39,685 bases of DNA from Streptomyces coryli (GCF_011044975.1 NZ_JAAKZV010000049.1:1-39685), one strand, 5' to 3'. Shown: positions 21,608 through 30,745, numbered from the stretch's first letter. A program made the numbers and translations. Notes: generated by a model not told the origin, from the sequence alone.

Positions 21608-22717
21608 ATGGGAGTCAGGGGAAAGGGACGTCTCGTCGCCCTGTGTGCGGCGGGGGTCATCGCCGTATCGGCAGGGCTCGTCACGCCGTCCGCCGCCGTC
21701 GGTACGACGCCCGGGTGGGAGATCTCCGCCACCGGTGACGACGTGCCCGTCGACCACATCAGCTCGGTCACCGCGGCCGGCAGCCGGACGGCCTGGGCCG
21801 CGGGCAGCAACCATCGCAATGTCACGCCGGAGAGCGTCATGCTGCGCTGGGACGGCCGGCGGTGGAGCGAGGACACCGCGCCCGGGCTGCCCGAGACGTC
21901 CTACTGGTACTCGGTCAACGCCGCCTCGGCGAAGGACGTGTGGGCGTACGGCTGGGGGCAGGAGGGCGAGTACGCGGTGCACTTCGACGGGCGGCGGTGG
22001 CGCGACACCGCGCTGCCGAAGCTGCCCGACGGCAGCTTCCACAACTTCGCCGAGCTCGCCGCCGTGCCCGGCCGCGCCTGGCTGGCCGGCGACCGGTGGA
22101 TCAGCACGTACGAGAACGGCGCCTGGTCGGCCACGGACATCGGCGCCGGCCGCTCGATCCAGGACATCCACGCCCGCTCGCCGCGCGACGCGTGGGCGGT
22201 GGGCTACCGCACCGCCGCCGGGACCGACAGCCCGGCGCTGGCGCTGCACTGGGACGGCCGCAGCTGGCAGGAGGTCGAACTGCCGGTGATGCCGGCCGGG
22301 TTGTCCAGCGTGTACGCGGAGTCCGCCCGCAGTGTGTGGGTGGCCGGTCATGTCTGGGACGAGGACGCCGGTGTCACGCCGAAGGTGCTGCACTACGACG
22401 GGCGTACGTGGAAGGACGTCACCGGTCCGGTGGCGGACGTCTCCGCGGCCGCGCTGAGCGGGGACGGCCACGGGACGGTGTGGCTCTCCGGTGACGAGGA
22501 GGGCTTCACCGAGCCGCCCGTGTTCTGGCGTCACGACAAGCGCGGCTGGACCAAGGTCCGCGGCCCTGCGGGTCCCGGCACCACCCACGGTCACCAGATC
22601 AGCGATCTCGCGCCGCAGGGGCGCGACGGGCGGATGTGGGCCGTTGGCTCGTATTCCCGGGCCGTCAGCGAGACGGAGGCCTTGGAGCGGGGGCTGATCG
22701 AGCGGTCGGGGCGCTGA
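21608..22717 (+). CDS. Secreted beta-propeller-like protein
   Basis: A 369-aa exported protein: signal peptide MGVRGKGRLVALCAAGVIAVSAGLVTPSAAVG, cleavage probably after SAA. The mature part contains at least five repeats ending in an aromatic strand of the type LRWDGRRW, HFDGRRW, YENGAW, HWDGRSW and HYDGRTW, each preceded by a DVWAYG/DAWAVG/SVWVAG-like strand. This is the pattern of Streptomyces propeller/galactose-oxidase-like secreted proteins. No catalytic residues recognised. The 175 bp upstream lack a clear promoter, and no strong ribosome site is seen before the ATG. Role unknown, perhaps cell-surface binding. Confidence 0.85.
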   Translation: MGVRGKGRLVALCAAGVIAVSAGLVTPSAAVGTTPGWEISATGDDVPVDHISSVTAAGSRTAWAAGSNHRNVTPESVMLRWDGRRWSEDTAPGLPETSYWYSVNAASAKDVWAYGWGQEGEYAVHFDGRRWRDTALPKLPDGSFHNFAELAAVPGRAWLAGDRWISTYENGAWSATDIGAGRSIQDIHARSPRDAWAVGYRTAAGTDSPALALHWDGRSWQEVELPVMPAGLSSVYAESARSVWVAGHVWDEDAGVTPKVLHYDGRTWKDVTGPVADVSAAALSGDGHGTVWLSGDEEGFTEPPVFWRHDKRGWTKVRGPAGPGTTHGHQISDLAPQGRDGRMWAVGSYSRAVSETEALERGLIERSGR

Positions 22718-22774
22718 GCCCCGCCGCTGACCGCTGACCGGCGACGGTGACCGATGGCCGGCCACCGGCACGGC

Positions 22775-23638
22775 TCAGGCGACGGCCGACAGCAGCTCCG
22801 TCACGCGGCCGGCTGTCCCCGCGTCCCGCGCCGCCGTGAAGGGCAGGGCGTTGCCGCCCGTAATGCTGACCGGGCTGCCGGTGCGGGAGCTGTGCGTGCC
22901 GCCTGCCTCTTCGACCAGGAGGAGGCCGGCGGCGTGGTCCCAGGCCAGTTCCCAGGTGAAGGCGATGGCGTCGGCGGTGCCGCGGGCGATGGCCAGGTAT
23001 TCCAGGCCGGCCGAGCCGCAGGGGCGGGGGGCCATCCCTTCCGTGCGGAGGCCGGAGAGGGCGTGCTTCTCGGCGGCCGTGGTGAAGTCGGGGTGCGAGG
23101 TGGCGATCCGCAGGTCGGTGGCGGGCGACGGGGCGCCGGCGTCCAGCACCCGGCCGTTCAGGCGCGCGCCCCGGCCGCGTACGGCCACGGCCAGCTCTCC
23201 GAGGGCGGGGGCGTATGTCCAGGAGGCGAGGACGACGCCGCCCAGCGCGAGCGAGACGAGGGTGCAGAAGCCGGGGTCGCCGTGGACGAACTGCCGGGTG
23301 CCGTCGACGGGGTCGACGATCCAGACCGGGGCGGTGCCCCGGATCGCCTCGTACACCCGCGGATCGGCGGCGACCGCCTCCTCGCCGACGACCACGGAGC
23401 CGGGCAGCAGGGCCGCGAGCTCGCGGGTGAGGTGCTCCTCGGCGCGCCGGTCGGCGATGGTCACCAGGTCGTGCGGGCCGCTCTTCTCGGCGATCTCGTC
23501 GGCGCCGAGCTGCCGGAAGCGCGGCATGATCTCGGCGGCGGCCGCGGCCAGCAGCACGCGCTCGACCTCGGCCAGGAGGTGGTTGTCGACCTTGCGGATC
23601 AGAAAGTCATCGATGCTTTCCGTAATGGATTCGATCAT
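22775..23638 (-). CDS. Inositol monophosphatase-family phosphatase
   Basis: A 287-aa lithium-sensitive phosphatase superfamily member. Metal-binding motifs are GEEAVAAD (E86/E87), WIVDPVDGTRQFVHG (D109, D112) and LAWDHAAGLLLVEEAGG (D234). The substrate could be inositol phosphate, histidinol phosphate or a 3'-phosphonucleotide, and sequence alone does not separate these. The ATG at 23638 is chosen for the GGAG site 4-7 nt upstream; an upstream in-frame start would add 20 unconserved residues. It stands alone between the secreted propeller protein and a DUF4235 gene. Confidence 0.92.
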   Translation of the reverse strand: MIESITESIDDFLIRKVDNHLLAEVERVLLAAAAAEIMPRFRQLGADEIAEKSGPHDLVTIADRRAEEHLTRELAALLPGSVVVGEEAVAADPRVYEAIRGTAPVWIVDPVDGTRQFVHGDPGFCTLVSLALGGVVLASWTYAPALGELAVAVRGRGARLNGRVLDAGAPSPATDLRIATSHPDFTTAAEKHALSGLRTEGMAPRPCGSAGLEYLAIARGTADAIAFTWELAWDHAAGLLLVEEAGGTHSSRTGSPVSITGGNALPFTAARDAGTAGRVTELLSAVA

Positions 23639-23759
23639 GTCTCCATGAGAACGCATCCCGCTGACATCGGGCGATCGGAAGATGAACAGCGGGTGCAATC
23701 GGGATGAAACCGACGTTCCGGCAGGCCGCGGTCGGCCCCCGGCCCGGCCCCCCGGCCCG

Positions 23760-24026
23760 TCAGCCCGGCCAGGTGCCCGTAAGACTGCGGGTCGCGGTGG
23801 CGCCGGTGCGGTCGACGGCGGCCTTGACCACCGCGAAGATCGCGCCCTGCAGCGCCGCGGAGACGAGGATCTCCTGCCAGCCGCGGTCCTCGTCGGTGGC
23901 GTCCGGAGCGTCCTCCTCGTGCGCCAGCAGCTTCCAGGTCTGCCGGAAAGCCGCTCCGGCCACCATCCCGCTGACGGCGCCCAGCGCGAGTCCGACGGGC
24001 TTGTAAGCGATCTTTGCCGTATTCAC
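23760..24026 (-). CDS. DUF4235-like small membrane protein
   Basis: An 88-aa protein with two hydrophobic helices: YKPVGLALGAVSGMVAGAAFRQTWKLL near the N-terminus and EILVSAALQGAIFAVVKAAVDR near the C-terminus, separated by an acidic loop (HEEDAPDATDEDRGW). This is the typical layout of actinobacterial DUF4235 proteins, whose role is unknown. It lies 45 bp downstream of the PAP2 gene on the same strand and may be co-transcribed with PAP2 and YihY membrane proteins. Confidence 0.85.
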   Translation of the reverse strand: MNTAKIAYKPVGLALGAVSGMVAGAAFRQTWKLLAHEEDAPDATDEDRGWQEILVSAALQGAIFAVVKAAVDRTGATATRSLTGTWPG

Positions 24027-24071
24027 CGGCGCCTCCGTATGTGACGGCCCGATTCCTCGGGGGCGTGATGG

Positions 24072-24659
24072 TCAGTGCTGCTCATCTCGTCTCACCTGCC
24101 TCTTCATACGTCGCGCGCCGATCCGTACCAGCACGGCCGCGCTCAGGCCGACGGCGACGCCGGCGGCCACATCGGTTGGGTAGTGGGCGCCCGAGTGCAC
24201 CCGCGCGAGCGCGGCCATCCCCGCCGGGACCGCGCACGCCGCGGCCGCCTTGGGCCAGGTCGGGGCGACGCCGGCGGTGAAGGCGACGGCGGCGGCGGTG
24301 TGGCCGGAGGGGAAGGACGAGCTGTCCGGGCGGTCGCCGCCGCCGCGGTTCCACTCCTTGGGCGGCCGGGACCGGCTGGTCAGCTTCTTGCCCACCGTAT
24401 TCGTGGCCAGCTGCGCCACGCCCAGGCTCGTCAGGCCAGCGGCCGCCGCCGTGCGGCCGCGCCGGCCGCCCCAGACCGACATCGACGCCGCCACGACGAA
24501 CCACAGCCGGGACCACTCGACCGCCGCCTCCGCCGCGGGCAGCGCCCGCCGGGCCCAGAGCGATTCCCAGGCGGCGATGCGCCGTGTCATACGGGCCTCG
24601 TGGCCGTGCCGCTTGCCGCCCCGGGATCCGCTACGCCGCGCCGCGCCGGTCTTCTTCAT
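24072..24659 (-). CDS. PAP2-family membrane phosphatase
   Basis: A 195-aa type 2 phosphatidic acid phosphatase-like protein. The three catalytic motifs are present: KKLTSRSRP, SSSFPSGHTAAAVAF with the catalytic SGH, and ARVHSGAHYPTDVAAG with the second histidine. Such enzymes dephosphorylate lipid phosphates such as undecaprenyl pyrophosphate or phosphatidic acid at the membrane. The start is uncertain: the ATG at 24659 overlaps the YihY gene by 29 bp; an ATG at 24590 (MTRRIAAWESLW) and one at 24689 are alternatives. Context with YihY and DUF4235 suggests an envelope-related cluster. Confidence 0.9.
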   Translation of the reverse strand: MKKTGAARRSGSRGGKRHGHEARMTRRIAAWESLWARRALPAAEAAVEWSRLWFVVAASMSVWGGRRGRTAAAAGLTSLGVAQLATNTVGKKLTSRSRPPKEWNRGGGDRPDSSSFPSGHTAAAVAFTAGVAPTWPKAAAACAVPAGMAALARVHSGAHYPTDVAAGVAVGLSAAVLVRIGARRMKRQVRRDEQH

Positions 24660-25674
24660 CCCACTTGGTCGTATCGCGCGGCTGGACATAGGGCTCCTCC
24701 CCGGCCGGGTGGCCGCCGGCGACAGCGCGCTGGCGGGCCATTTCGGCGTCGAATTCCAGGCCGAGGAGGATCGCCAGGTTGCTGATCCACAGCCAGACCA
24801 GGAAGACGATGACGCCGGCGAAGGCGCCGTAGGTCTTGTTGTACGAGCCGAAGTTGGCCACGTAGAACGCGAAGCCGGCCGAGGCGATCAGCCACAGCAG
24901 CAGCGCCACGAAGCCGCCCGGGGTGATCCAGCGGAAGCCGCGGACCCGGGCGTTGGGCGTCGCCCAGTACAGGATCGCGATCATGAGGGTGACCAGCAGG
25001 GCGAGCACCGGCCATTTCGCGATCGACCAGACCGCCAGCGCCGTGTCCCCGATCCCGAGCGCGGCGCCGGCCTGGCGGGCCAGACCGCCGGTGAACACCA
25101 CGATCAGGGCGCTGACCACGGTCAGCAGCATCAGCACCACCGTCACGCCGAGCCGGACCGGCAGCACCTTCCAGACCGGGCGGCCCTCCGGGATGTCGTA
25201 GACCGCGTTGGAGGTGCGGATGAACCCCGCCACATAGCCGGACGCCGACCACACGGCCAGCAGCAGACCGACGACCGCCAGCACCGAGCCGACTCCGGCG
25301 CTGCCCTGCAGCTGCTGCACGGCGTCGCGGATGACGTCGCGTACGGAGCCGGGGGCGAGGCTCTGGACATTGTCCAGCACCCGCTCGGTCGCCGACGCGC
25401 CAGCGACGCCCAGCAGGGACACCAGCACCAGCACGGCGGGGAAGAACGCCAGCACGGCGTAGTACGTCAAGGCGGCGGCCCGGTCGGTCAGTTCGTCGTC
25501 CTTGAACTCCTTGACCGTGCCCTTGAGCACCGCCCACCACGAGCGCTTCGGCAGCTGGGTCGGCTCGTCGGGCGCGCGCCGCTCCACGCGCTCGTCGGGC
25601 CCGGCGTTCTCGTCGTGCCCGTCGTGCGCGTCGTGCCCTGTGTCAGGCATACGAGGCTTCATGGTCCGTGACAT
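24631..25674 (-). CDS. YihY/BrkB-family membrane protein
   Basis: A 347-aa protein with about six transmembrane helices and cytosolic, acidic N- and C-terminal tails (His/Asp-rich start MPDTGHDAHDGHDENAGPDE, end TTKWDEEDRRGAA). Family motifs include VKEFKDDELTDRAAALTYYAVLAFFPAVL and WKVLPVRLGVTVVLMLL, then GAFAGVIVFLVWLWISNLAILLG. The family was once called RNase BN in error; its function is uncertain, with a transport role suspected. Its 3' end overlaps PAP2, implying an operon. Several ATGs occur in the first ten codons, so the exact start is open. Confidence 0.9.
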   Translation of the reverse strand: MSRTMKPRMPDTGHDAHDGHDENAGPDERVERRAPDEPTQLPKRSWWAVLKGTVKEFKDDELTDRAAALTYYAVLAFFPAVLVLVSLLGVAGASATERVLDNVQSLAPGSVRDVIRDAVQQLQGSAGVGSVLAVVGLLLAVWSASGYVAGFIRTSNAVYDIPEGRPVWKVLPVRLGVTVVLMLLTVVSALIVVFTGGLARQAGAALGIGDTALAVWSIAKWPVLALLVTLMIAILYWATPNARVRGFRWITPGGFVALLLWLIASAGFAFYVANFGSYNKTYGAFAGVIVFLVWLWISNLAILLGLEFDAEMARQRAVAGGHPAGEEPYVQPRDTTKWDEEDRRGAA

Positions 25675-25734
25675 GGAGTGCGAGTTACCGGCCGGGCGCC
25701 ACCCATGCCACCCGACCGACCGCGCGTCCGCCGG

Positions 25735-27825
25735 CTACCCGTCGCCCAGGGCGTAAGCGAGCGCCTCGGCGTGGCTGCGATTGCGGCCTTCCGCCACCGC
25801 CGCCCGGAACGCCGCGTCGCCGAGCAGCTCGCGCGCCCGGGGCTCGGCCTTGCTGCGGATCATGGCCAGGCCCGCGTAGCCGAGGCCGGCGGAGTCGGCG
25901 AGCTGCCGGGCGATGCCGAGCAGCTGGGCGGCGCGGGCGGCGTCGCCGGCCGCCACCGTGGCGCCGGCCAGGGCGTCGATGGCCAGGCACTGGCCGAGGA
26001 TGTCGCGCATCCGGATCTTGGCGCGCAGCGAGGTGAGGGCGAAGCGGGCGGCGGCGGCGTGGTCGCCGATCGCCAGCTCCGCGTTGACCTGGTAGAAGTC
26101 GACGTAGGAGCGGGCCCATTCCTCGCCGGAGACCTCGCACATCGAGCGGGCCACCTCCAGCATGCCGATCGCGTCGCCCGGGCGGTCCAGCCGCAGGAAC
26201 GCCGTGCTGAGCACGCTCAGCGCGAACGGCAGGCCGATGACCCGGTCGCCGCGGCGGCCGTGCAGGTCGGCGGCGCGCTGCACCAGGTCGACGCTCGCCT
26301 CGGCGTCGCCGTAGAACGCGTGGTGGACGCCCTGGAGGAACAGCGCGTACCCGGCGGCCTCCGGGTCGTCGATCCGTTCGGCCACGGCGCGGCCGCGGGC
26401 GGCGAAGTCGGCGGTGCCGTCGGGGTCGTTGAGGACGACGGCCACCCAGGAGCGGGCCCACAGCGCGCGGGCGCGTTCCGGGGTGGCGTCCCCGGGGGTC
26501 TGCAGCGCGCGGTCGAGGTGCAGGCGCCCCTCGGTGGCGGCGTAGGCGAGCCAGAGGAAGACCAGCCGTCCGGACAGGTCGAGCGCGGCGTGCGTCTGGC
26601 CGGGGGCGGAGAGGGAGAAGTCCATGGCCGCGCGGATGTTGGGCAGTTCTGACTGCAGCCGGAGCAGCCAGCTGAGCTGTTCGGGGCCGCGCCAGCCCGC
26701 GTCGAAGTCCTGGGCCAGCCGCAGATAGTGATCGCGGTGCCGGGTCTGCTGCCTGACCTCCTCCGCGCCCAGTCGTACGAGCCACGACCGCCCGTATTCG
26801 CGCAGCGTGTCCAGCTGCCGGAAGCGCAGCCCGGCCGGCGACTCCTGGCTCATCAGGATCGACTTGCCCACCAGCGCCGAGAGCAGCCAGGAGATCTTGC
26901 CCGGCGGCAGCTGCTCGTCCCCGCACACCCGCTCGGCGGCCTCCAGGTCGAACTCGGCGGGGAACACCGACAGCCGCGTCCACAGCAGCCGTTCGAGCGG
27001 GGAGCACAGCTCGTGGCTCCAGCCGATCGTCGTACGCATCGTCTCGTGCCGCGGCAGCTCGGCCCTCGTGCCGCCCGCGAGCAGCTGAAAGCGATCGTCC
27101 AGCCGCTCCGACAGCTGCTCGACCGACAGCGTCGACACCCACCCGGCGGCCAGCTCGATCGCCAGCGGCAGGCCGTCGAGGCGGCGGCACAGCCGCACCA
27201 CGGCCGCCTCGTTGCGCGCGTCGAGCCGGAAGGCCGGCTCGGCCTCGGCCGCCCGGTCGGCGAAGAGCCGCACGGCGTCGTGCGATGCCGCCGCCATCGG
27301 GTCGTAGTCCGGGGCGTCCGGGTCCGGGACGGACAGCGGCGGGACGAGGAACACCTGCTCGCCGACGATGTTCAGCCGCTGCCGGCTGGTCGCCAGGATC
27401 CGCAGGCCGGGCGCGGCCCGTAGCAGCACCTCGGCGAGCAGGGCGCAGGCGTCCACCAGGTGCTCGCAGGTGTCCAGGATCAGCAGCAGCCGCTTGTCGG
27501 CCAGGAATTCGGTGACCACGTCGAGCTGCGGGCGGCTCGTCTGGTCGGCGAGCTGCAGCCTCTCGGCGATCGCGTGCGCCAGCAGGTCGGGATCCTGCAG
27601 CCCGGACAGCTGCACGCACCACACACCGTCGGGGAACTCCGCCCGCTCCGCGGCCAGCCGCAGCGCGAGCCGCGTCTTGCCGGAGCCACCGGCACCGGTC
27701 AGCGTCAGCAGCCGCGTCCCGGTGAGCAGCTCCGCCGCATCGGCCAGTTCGTCCCGCCGCCCGATGAACGTCGTAGCCTCCGGCGGCAGATAGCCGAGCT
27801 GCGCCTCACCGGCCCTCTCGTCCAT
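25735..27825 (-). CDS. AfsR/LuxR-type STAND ATPase without a DNA-binding domain
   Basis: A 696-aa NB-ARC-like signalling ATPase. The P-loop is GAGGSGKTRLAL (K50), Walker B is RLLLILDTCEHLVDA (about 109-123), the sensor motif LATSRQRLNIVGE and GLPLAIELAA mark the ATPase core, and residues about 420-690 are TPR-like helical repeats. Proteins with this core in Streptomyces usually carry a BTAD/OmpR domain at the N-terminus or a LuxR HTH at the C-terminus; here neither is present. The protein starts right at the ATPase (YLPPEATTFIGRRDEL) and ends at ALAYALGDG, the usual junction to the HTH. The stop is TAG, with only 60 bp to the next gene. Confidence 0.9.
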   Translation of the reverse strand: MDERAGEAQLGYLPPEATTFIGRRDELADAAELLTGTRLLTLTGAGGSGKTRLALRLAAERAEFPDGVWCVQLSGLQDPDLLAHAIAERLQLADQTSRPQLDVVTEFLADKRLLLILDTCEHLVDACALLAEVLLRAAPGLRILATSRQRLNIVGEQVFLVPPLSVPDPDAPDYDPMAAASHDAVRLFADRAAEAEPAFRLDARNEAAVVRLCRRLDGLPLAIELAAGWVSTLSVEQLSERLDDRFQLLAGGTRAELPRHETMRTTIGWSHELCSPLERLLWTRLSVFPAEFDLEAAERVCGDEQLPPGKISWLLSALVGKSILMSQESPAGLRFRQLDTLREYGRSWLVRLGAEEVRQQTRHRDHYLRLAQDFDAGWRGPEQLSWLLRLQSELPNIRAAMDFSLSAPGQTHAALDLSGRLVFLWLAYAATEGRLHLDRALQTPGDATPERARALWARSWVAVVLNDPDGTADFAARGRAVAERIDDPEAAGYALFLQGVHHAFYGDAEASVDLVQRAADLHGRRGDRVIGLPFALSVLSTAFLRLDRPGDAIGMLEVARSMCEVSGEEWARSYVDFYQVNAELAIGDHAAAARFALTSLRAKIRMRDILGQCLAIDALAGATVAAGDAARAAQLLGIARQLADSAGLGYAGLAMIRSKAEPRARELLGDAAFRAAVAEGRNRSHAEALAYALGDG

Positions 27826-27892
27826 CGGCGCCTTCCACCCCCGGTAGTCGCAACGCTCCGATGCGTACGCTCTTCGATCCTATGCAGTGTGG

Positions 27893-28357
27893 TCAGTCGG
27901 GGGAGTAGCGGTTGGCCAGGTCCTCGCAGTCTGTGAGCCGTTCCGCCGTGTTGGTTTGCGGGGTGGCGGTGGACTTGGGGGCGAGGGTTGGGACCGACGT
28001 TGCGCGTTGTTTCTCGAGTTTGCGGGCCAGGCGGACGCATGGGGCCAGGGGGCCGGAGGGTGGCTGGTGGCGGGCGCGGGTGAGCTCGGACTTGCAGTCG
28101 CCTGAGATCGAGTAGGCCTTCAAGGTGATCGGGCCGGAGCCCCAGTTCGCCGCTTCGCGGATCTCGTCCGCGTACAGCGTCTGCCGGAAATCGGCGGCGG
28201 CCTCCTCGCAGTTCTCCGCGCCCGTACCCGAAGGGGACTCTCGCGCCTCCGGAGCCGCCGGCGGACCCTCCGGCACCCCTGGGCGGCCCGACAGCACCAT
28301 CGCCACCGCGACGGCCAGCGCGGCCACGGCTACGGCGGCCGCGCGGCTAGCGGACAT
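27893..28357 (-). CDS. Unidentified secreted or membrane-anchored Cys-containing protein
   Basis: A 154-aa protein with a signal-like N-terminus (MSASRAAAVAVAALAVAVAMVLSGRPG), a Pro/Glu-rich linker and an extracytoplasmic helical domain containing four cysteines (AENCEEAAADF, SGDCKSELTRAR, LAPCVRLARKLE, LTDCEDLANRY) that could form two disulfides. No family recognised. The ATG at 28357 lies 11 bp inside the end of the upstream gene, so the pair is translationally coupled. Export is clear; function is unknown. Confidence 0.75.
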   Translation of the reverse strand: MSASRAAAVAVAALAVAVAMVLSGRPGVPEGPPAAPEARESPSGTGAENCEEAAADFRQTLYADEIREAANWGSGPITLKAYSISGDCKSELTRARHQPPSGPLAPCVRLARKLEKQRATSVPTLAPKSTATPQTNTAERLTDCEDLANRYSPD

Positions 28358-28799
28358 GCCAGCCGCCCCCCTGTACGTACGCGACGACGAGCAACGTCAT
28401 CACGATCACCACCGCCGTCGTCACCAGCCAACTCCGGTCCTTCTTCGGCCTGGACCCCCGCCGCGCCGGCCGCGGCAGCGGTTCGAAGTCCGCGCTCGCC
28501 GGGATCTCCGCGAGCAGCGCCCGGCAGCACGCCGCCAGCGCCGCGGCGTCCGCCGCCCGCGGCACCGAAGCCTCCGCCCGCGCCGGCGCCGTCGTCCCGC
28601 CGTCCAGCACCCGCCCGGCCCGGACCCGTACCGCATCGGTGCCGGCCGAAGTGAGCGATATCCAGCGCCCGGCGCGCTCGCTCCGCACCACCAGCGTGCC
28701 GCCGCGTTCACGATAGACCGTGTGGTCCCGCCAGAGCGTCGCCGCCAGCTCGCCGGCCAGCTGTCTGAGGTCGGTCCGCGGCCGTCCGTCGGTAGCCAA
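28347..28799 (-). CDS. Unidentified C-terminally anchored membrane protein
   Basis: A 150-aa protein with a TTG start at 28799 supported by GGAAGGGA six nt upstream. The N-terminal 110 residues are soluble (RQLAGELAATLWRDHTVYRERGGTLVVRSERAGRWISLTSAGTDAVRV, a beta-rich stretch), then a basic stretch RRGSRPKKDR precedes one transmembrane helix (WLVTTAVVIVMTLLVVAYV) close to the C-terminus. The soluble part should face the cytoplasm. It is coupled to the exported cysteine protein downstream, and the two may form a membrane-spanning pair. No family recognised. Confidence 0.72.
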   Translation of the reverse strand: MATDGRPRTDLRQLAGELAATLWRDHTVYRERGGTLVVRSERAGRWISLTSAGTDAVRVRAGRVLDGGTTAPARAEASVPRAADAAALAACCRALLAEIPASADFEPLPRPARRGSRPKKDRSWLVTTAVVIVMTLLVVAYVQGGGWHVR

Positions 28800-29095
28800 A
28801 CTTCGTCCCTTCCCGGGGTGGTTGACGCGCGCCGCGGGACTTCCTACGCGCCATCACGCCGTCACGGCAACCGGGCATGAGGGGACACACGCCCCGTACC
28901 GCCTATGCCGGTCGTGACGCTGGTCACGGTTGTACGGGCGGAGGTCACGATCACATCGCGTTGGCGGTCAACGACTGGGCAAAGATCCGGGCGAAAGTAT
29001 GGCCAGACCTCCGGCGGCTCGATTGGATCTCCCCGCAGAGAGGCAGTAATTGAGTGCCGCCGTCAGGGCGGCCGGCCGAACAAGGGGGATCCCTG
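28800..29095. other. Divergent intergenic region with a 6-4-6 dyad
   Basis: This 296-bp interval separates the divergent membrane-protein pair from the secreted hydrolase. It holds the perfect dyad CGTGAC-GCTG-GTCACG at 28913-28928, and part of it recurs as GGTCACGATCAC at about 28944. The GTGACN4GTCAC form resembles sites bound by Crp/Fnr-type regulators, but a match to any known regulon is not claimed. No clear -35/-10 pair was found. Confidence 0.5.
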
Positions 29096-30745
29096 GTGAT
29101 ACGTAAGGCAGCGCTAGGCGCTGCAGCAGTGATAGCGGCCTCCGCCACCCTCGCGGGCGCGCTGTCCGGGGCGAGCGCCACCGCGCAGCCGTCCCAGCAG
29201 GGGCAGAGCGGAAGCGGCAAAGCCGAGGCGCGGGGCGCGGCGATCGCCGCCGCGGCCGCCGCCAAGCGCGGCATCGACTGGCAGACATGCCCCGAGGACT
29301 GGGGTCTCGACCCCAAGGTCCAGTGCGGATACGTGACCGTGCCGGTCGACTACGCCAAGCCGCACGGCAAGAAGATCAAGCTGGCCGTGGACCGGGTCGG
29401 CAGCACGGGCACCAAGGAGCAGCGCCAGGGCGCGCTGGTCTACAACCCGGGCGGACCGGGCGGTTCGGGCCTGCGCTTCCCGCTCCGGATCACCACCGGC
29501 AACCCGCTGTGGAAGAAGGTCGCCGAGGCGTACGACTTCGTGGGCTTCGACCCGCGGGGCGTCGGCAAGTCCGCCGCCATCTCCTGCATGGACCCGCAGG
29601 AGTTCGTGAAGGCGCCGAAGATGGATCCGGTGCCGGACGATGAGGCTGACAAAGACGCGCAGCGCAAGCTGGCCGCCGAGTACGCCGAGGGCTGCAAGGA
29701 GCGCACCGGCGCGGCGAAGCTGCAGCAGATGACCACCCCGAACACCGCGCGCGACCTGGACGTCATCCGGGCCGCGCTGGGCGAGAAGAAGCTCAACTTC
29801 CTCGGCGTCTCGTACGGCACCTACCTGGGCGCCGTGTACGGAACGCTGTTCCCGGGGCACGTCCGCCGCATGATCACGGACAGCGTGGTCAACCCGTCGC
29901 GGGAGAAGATCTGGTACCAGGCCAACCTGGACCAGGACGTCGCCTTCGAGATGCGCTGGAACGACTGGACCGCGTGGGTGGCCAAGCACCACGACACGTA
30001 CGGCATCGGTGACACCCAGGCGAAGGTGCAGCAGGCCTGGGAGGAGCTGCGCGCGACGGCGAAGAAGGAGCCGATCGGCGGCGTCGTCGGGCCGGCCGAG
30101 CTGGTCGGTCTCTTCCAGGGCGCGCCGTACTACGACTCGGCGTGGGCGTCGGTGGCCGAGGTCTGGGCCGCGTACCGCAAGGGCGACACCCAGGCCATGG
30201 TCGACGCCGCGGGCCCGGACATGTCCGACACCGCGGGCAACGCCGCGTCGGAGAACGGCAACGCCGTCTACACGGCGGTGGAGTGCACCGACGCCAAGTG
30301 GCCGCGGGACTGGGCGACATGGGACCGCGACAACACCGAGCTGCACCAGGACTATCCCTTCCTGACCTGGTCCAACGCCTGGATGAACCTGCCGTGCTCC
30401 ACCTGGGGCGTACGGCAGCAGACCCCGGTCGAGGTCGGTACGGGCAAGGGCCTGCCGCCGGTGCTCATCGTGCAGGCGGAGCGGGATGCCGCGACGCCGT
30501 ACGAGGGTGGCGTGGAACTGCACAAGCGGTTCAAGGGCTCGCGTCTGATCACGGAGAAGGACGCCGGCTCGCACGGCGTCACGAACCTGCAGAACGAGTG
30601 CATCAACAAGCGGGTTGACGCCTATCTGTTGAAGGGCGAGCTGGACTCGGCCGACGTGACGTGCGAGCCGCACGCCACGCCGACGCCGACGGCGGCCAAG
30701 GCCGCCGGGGGCTCCGGGAAGGCTGACCTCCCAGCGGTGCCGTAA
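29096..30745 (+). CDS. Secreted tripeptidyl aminopeptidase-like alpha/beta hydrolase (SlpD/SlpE type)
   Basis: A 549-aa exported serine hydrolase. Signal peptide: MIRKAALGAAAVIAASATLAGALSGASATA. The catalytic triad is read as S239 (FLGVSYGTYLG), D464 (QAERDAATPYEGG) and H493 (AGSHGV), with the oxyanion motif YNPGGPGGSG. The C-terminal region matches the TAP-like C-terminal domain of Streptomyces tripeptidyl aminopeptidases, which trim tripeptides from secreted substrates. The GTG at 29096 is preferred because AAGGGGGA lies about 6 nt upstream and the signal peptide starts there; an in-frame start at 29054 would bury the signal. A strong terminator follows. Length is within the family range. 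Confidence 0.93.
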   Translation: MIRKAALGAAAVIAASATLAGALSGASATAQPSQQGQSGSGKAEARGAAIAAAAAAKRGIDWQTCPEDWGLDPKVQCGYVTVPVDYAKPHGKKIKLAVDRVGSTGTKEQRQGALVYNPGGPGGSGLRFPLRITTGNPLWKKVAEAYDFVGFDPRGVGKSAAISCMDPQEFVKAPKMDPVPDDEADKDAQRKLAAEYAEGCKERTGAAKLQQMTTPNTARDLDVIRAALGEKKLNFLGVSYGTYLGAVYGTLFPGHVRRMITDSVVNPSREKIWYQANLDQDVAFEMRWNDWTAWVAKHHDTYGIGDTQAKVQQAWEELRATAKKEPIGGVVGPAELVGLFQGAPYYDSAWASVAEVWAAYRKGDTQAMVDAAGPDMSDTAGNAASENGNAVYTAVECTDAKWPRDWATWDRDNTELHQDYPFLTWSNAWMNLPCSTWGVRQQTPVEVGTGKGLPPVLIVQAERDAATPYEGGVELHKRFKGSRLITEKDAGSHGVTNLQNECINKRVDAYLLKGELDSADVTCEPHATPTPTAAKAAGGSGKADLPAVP

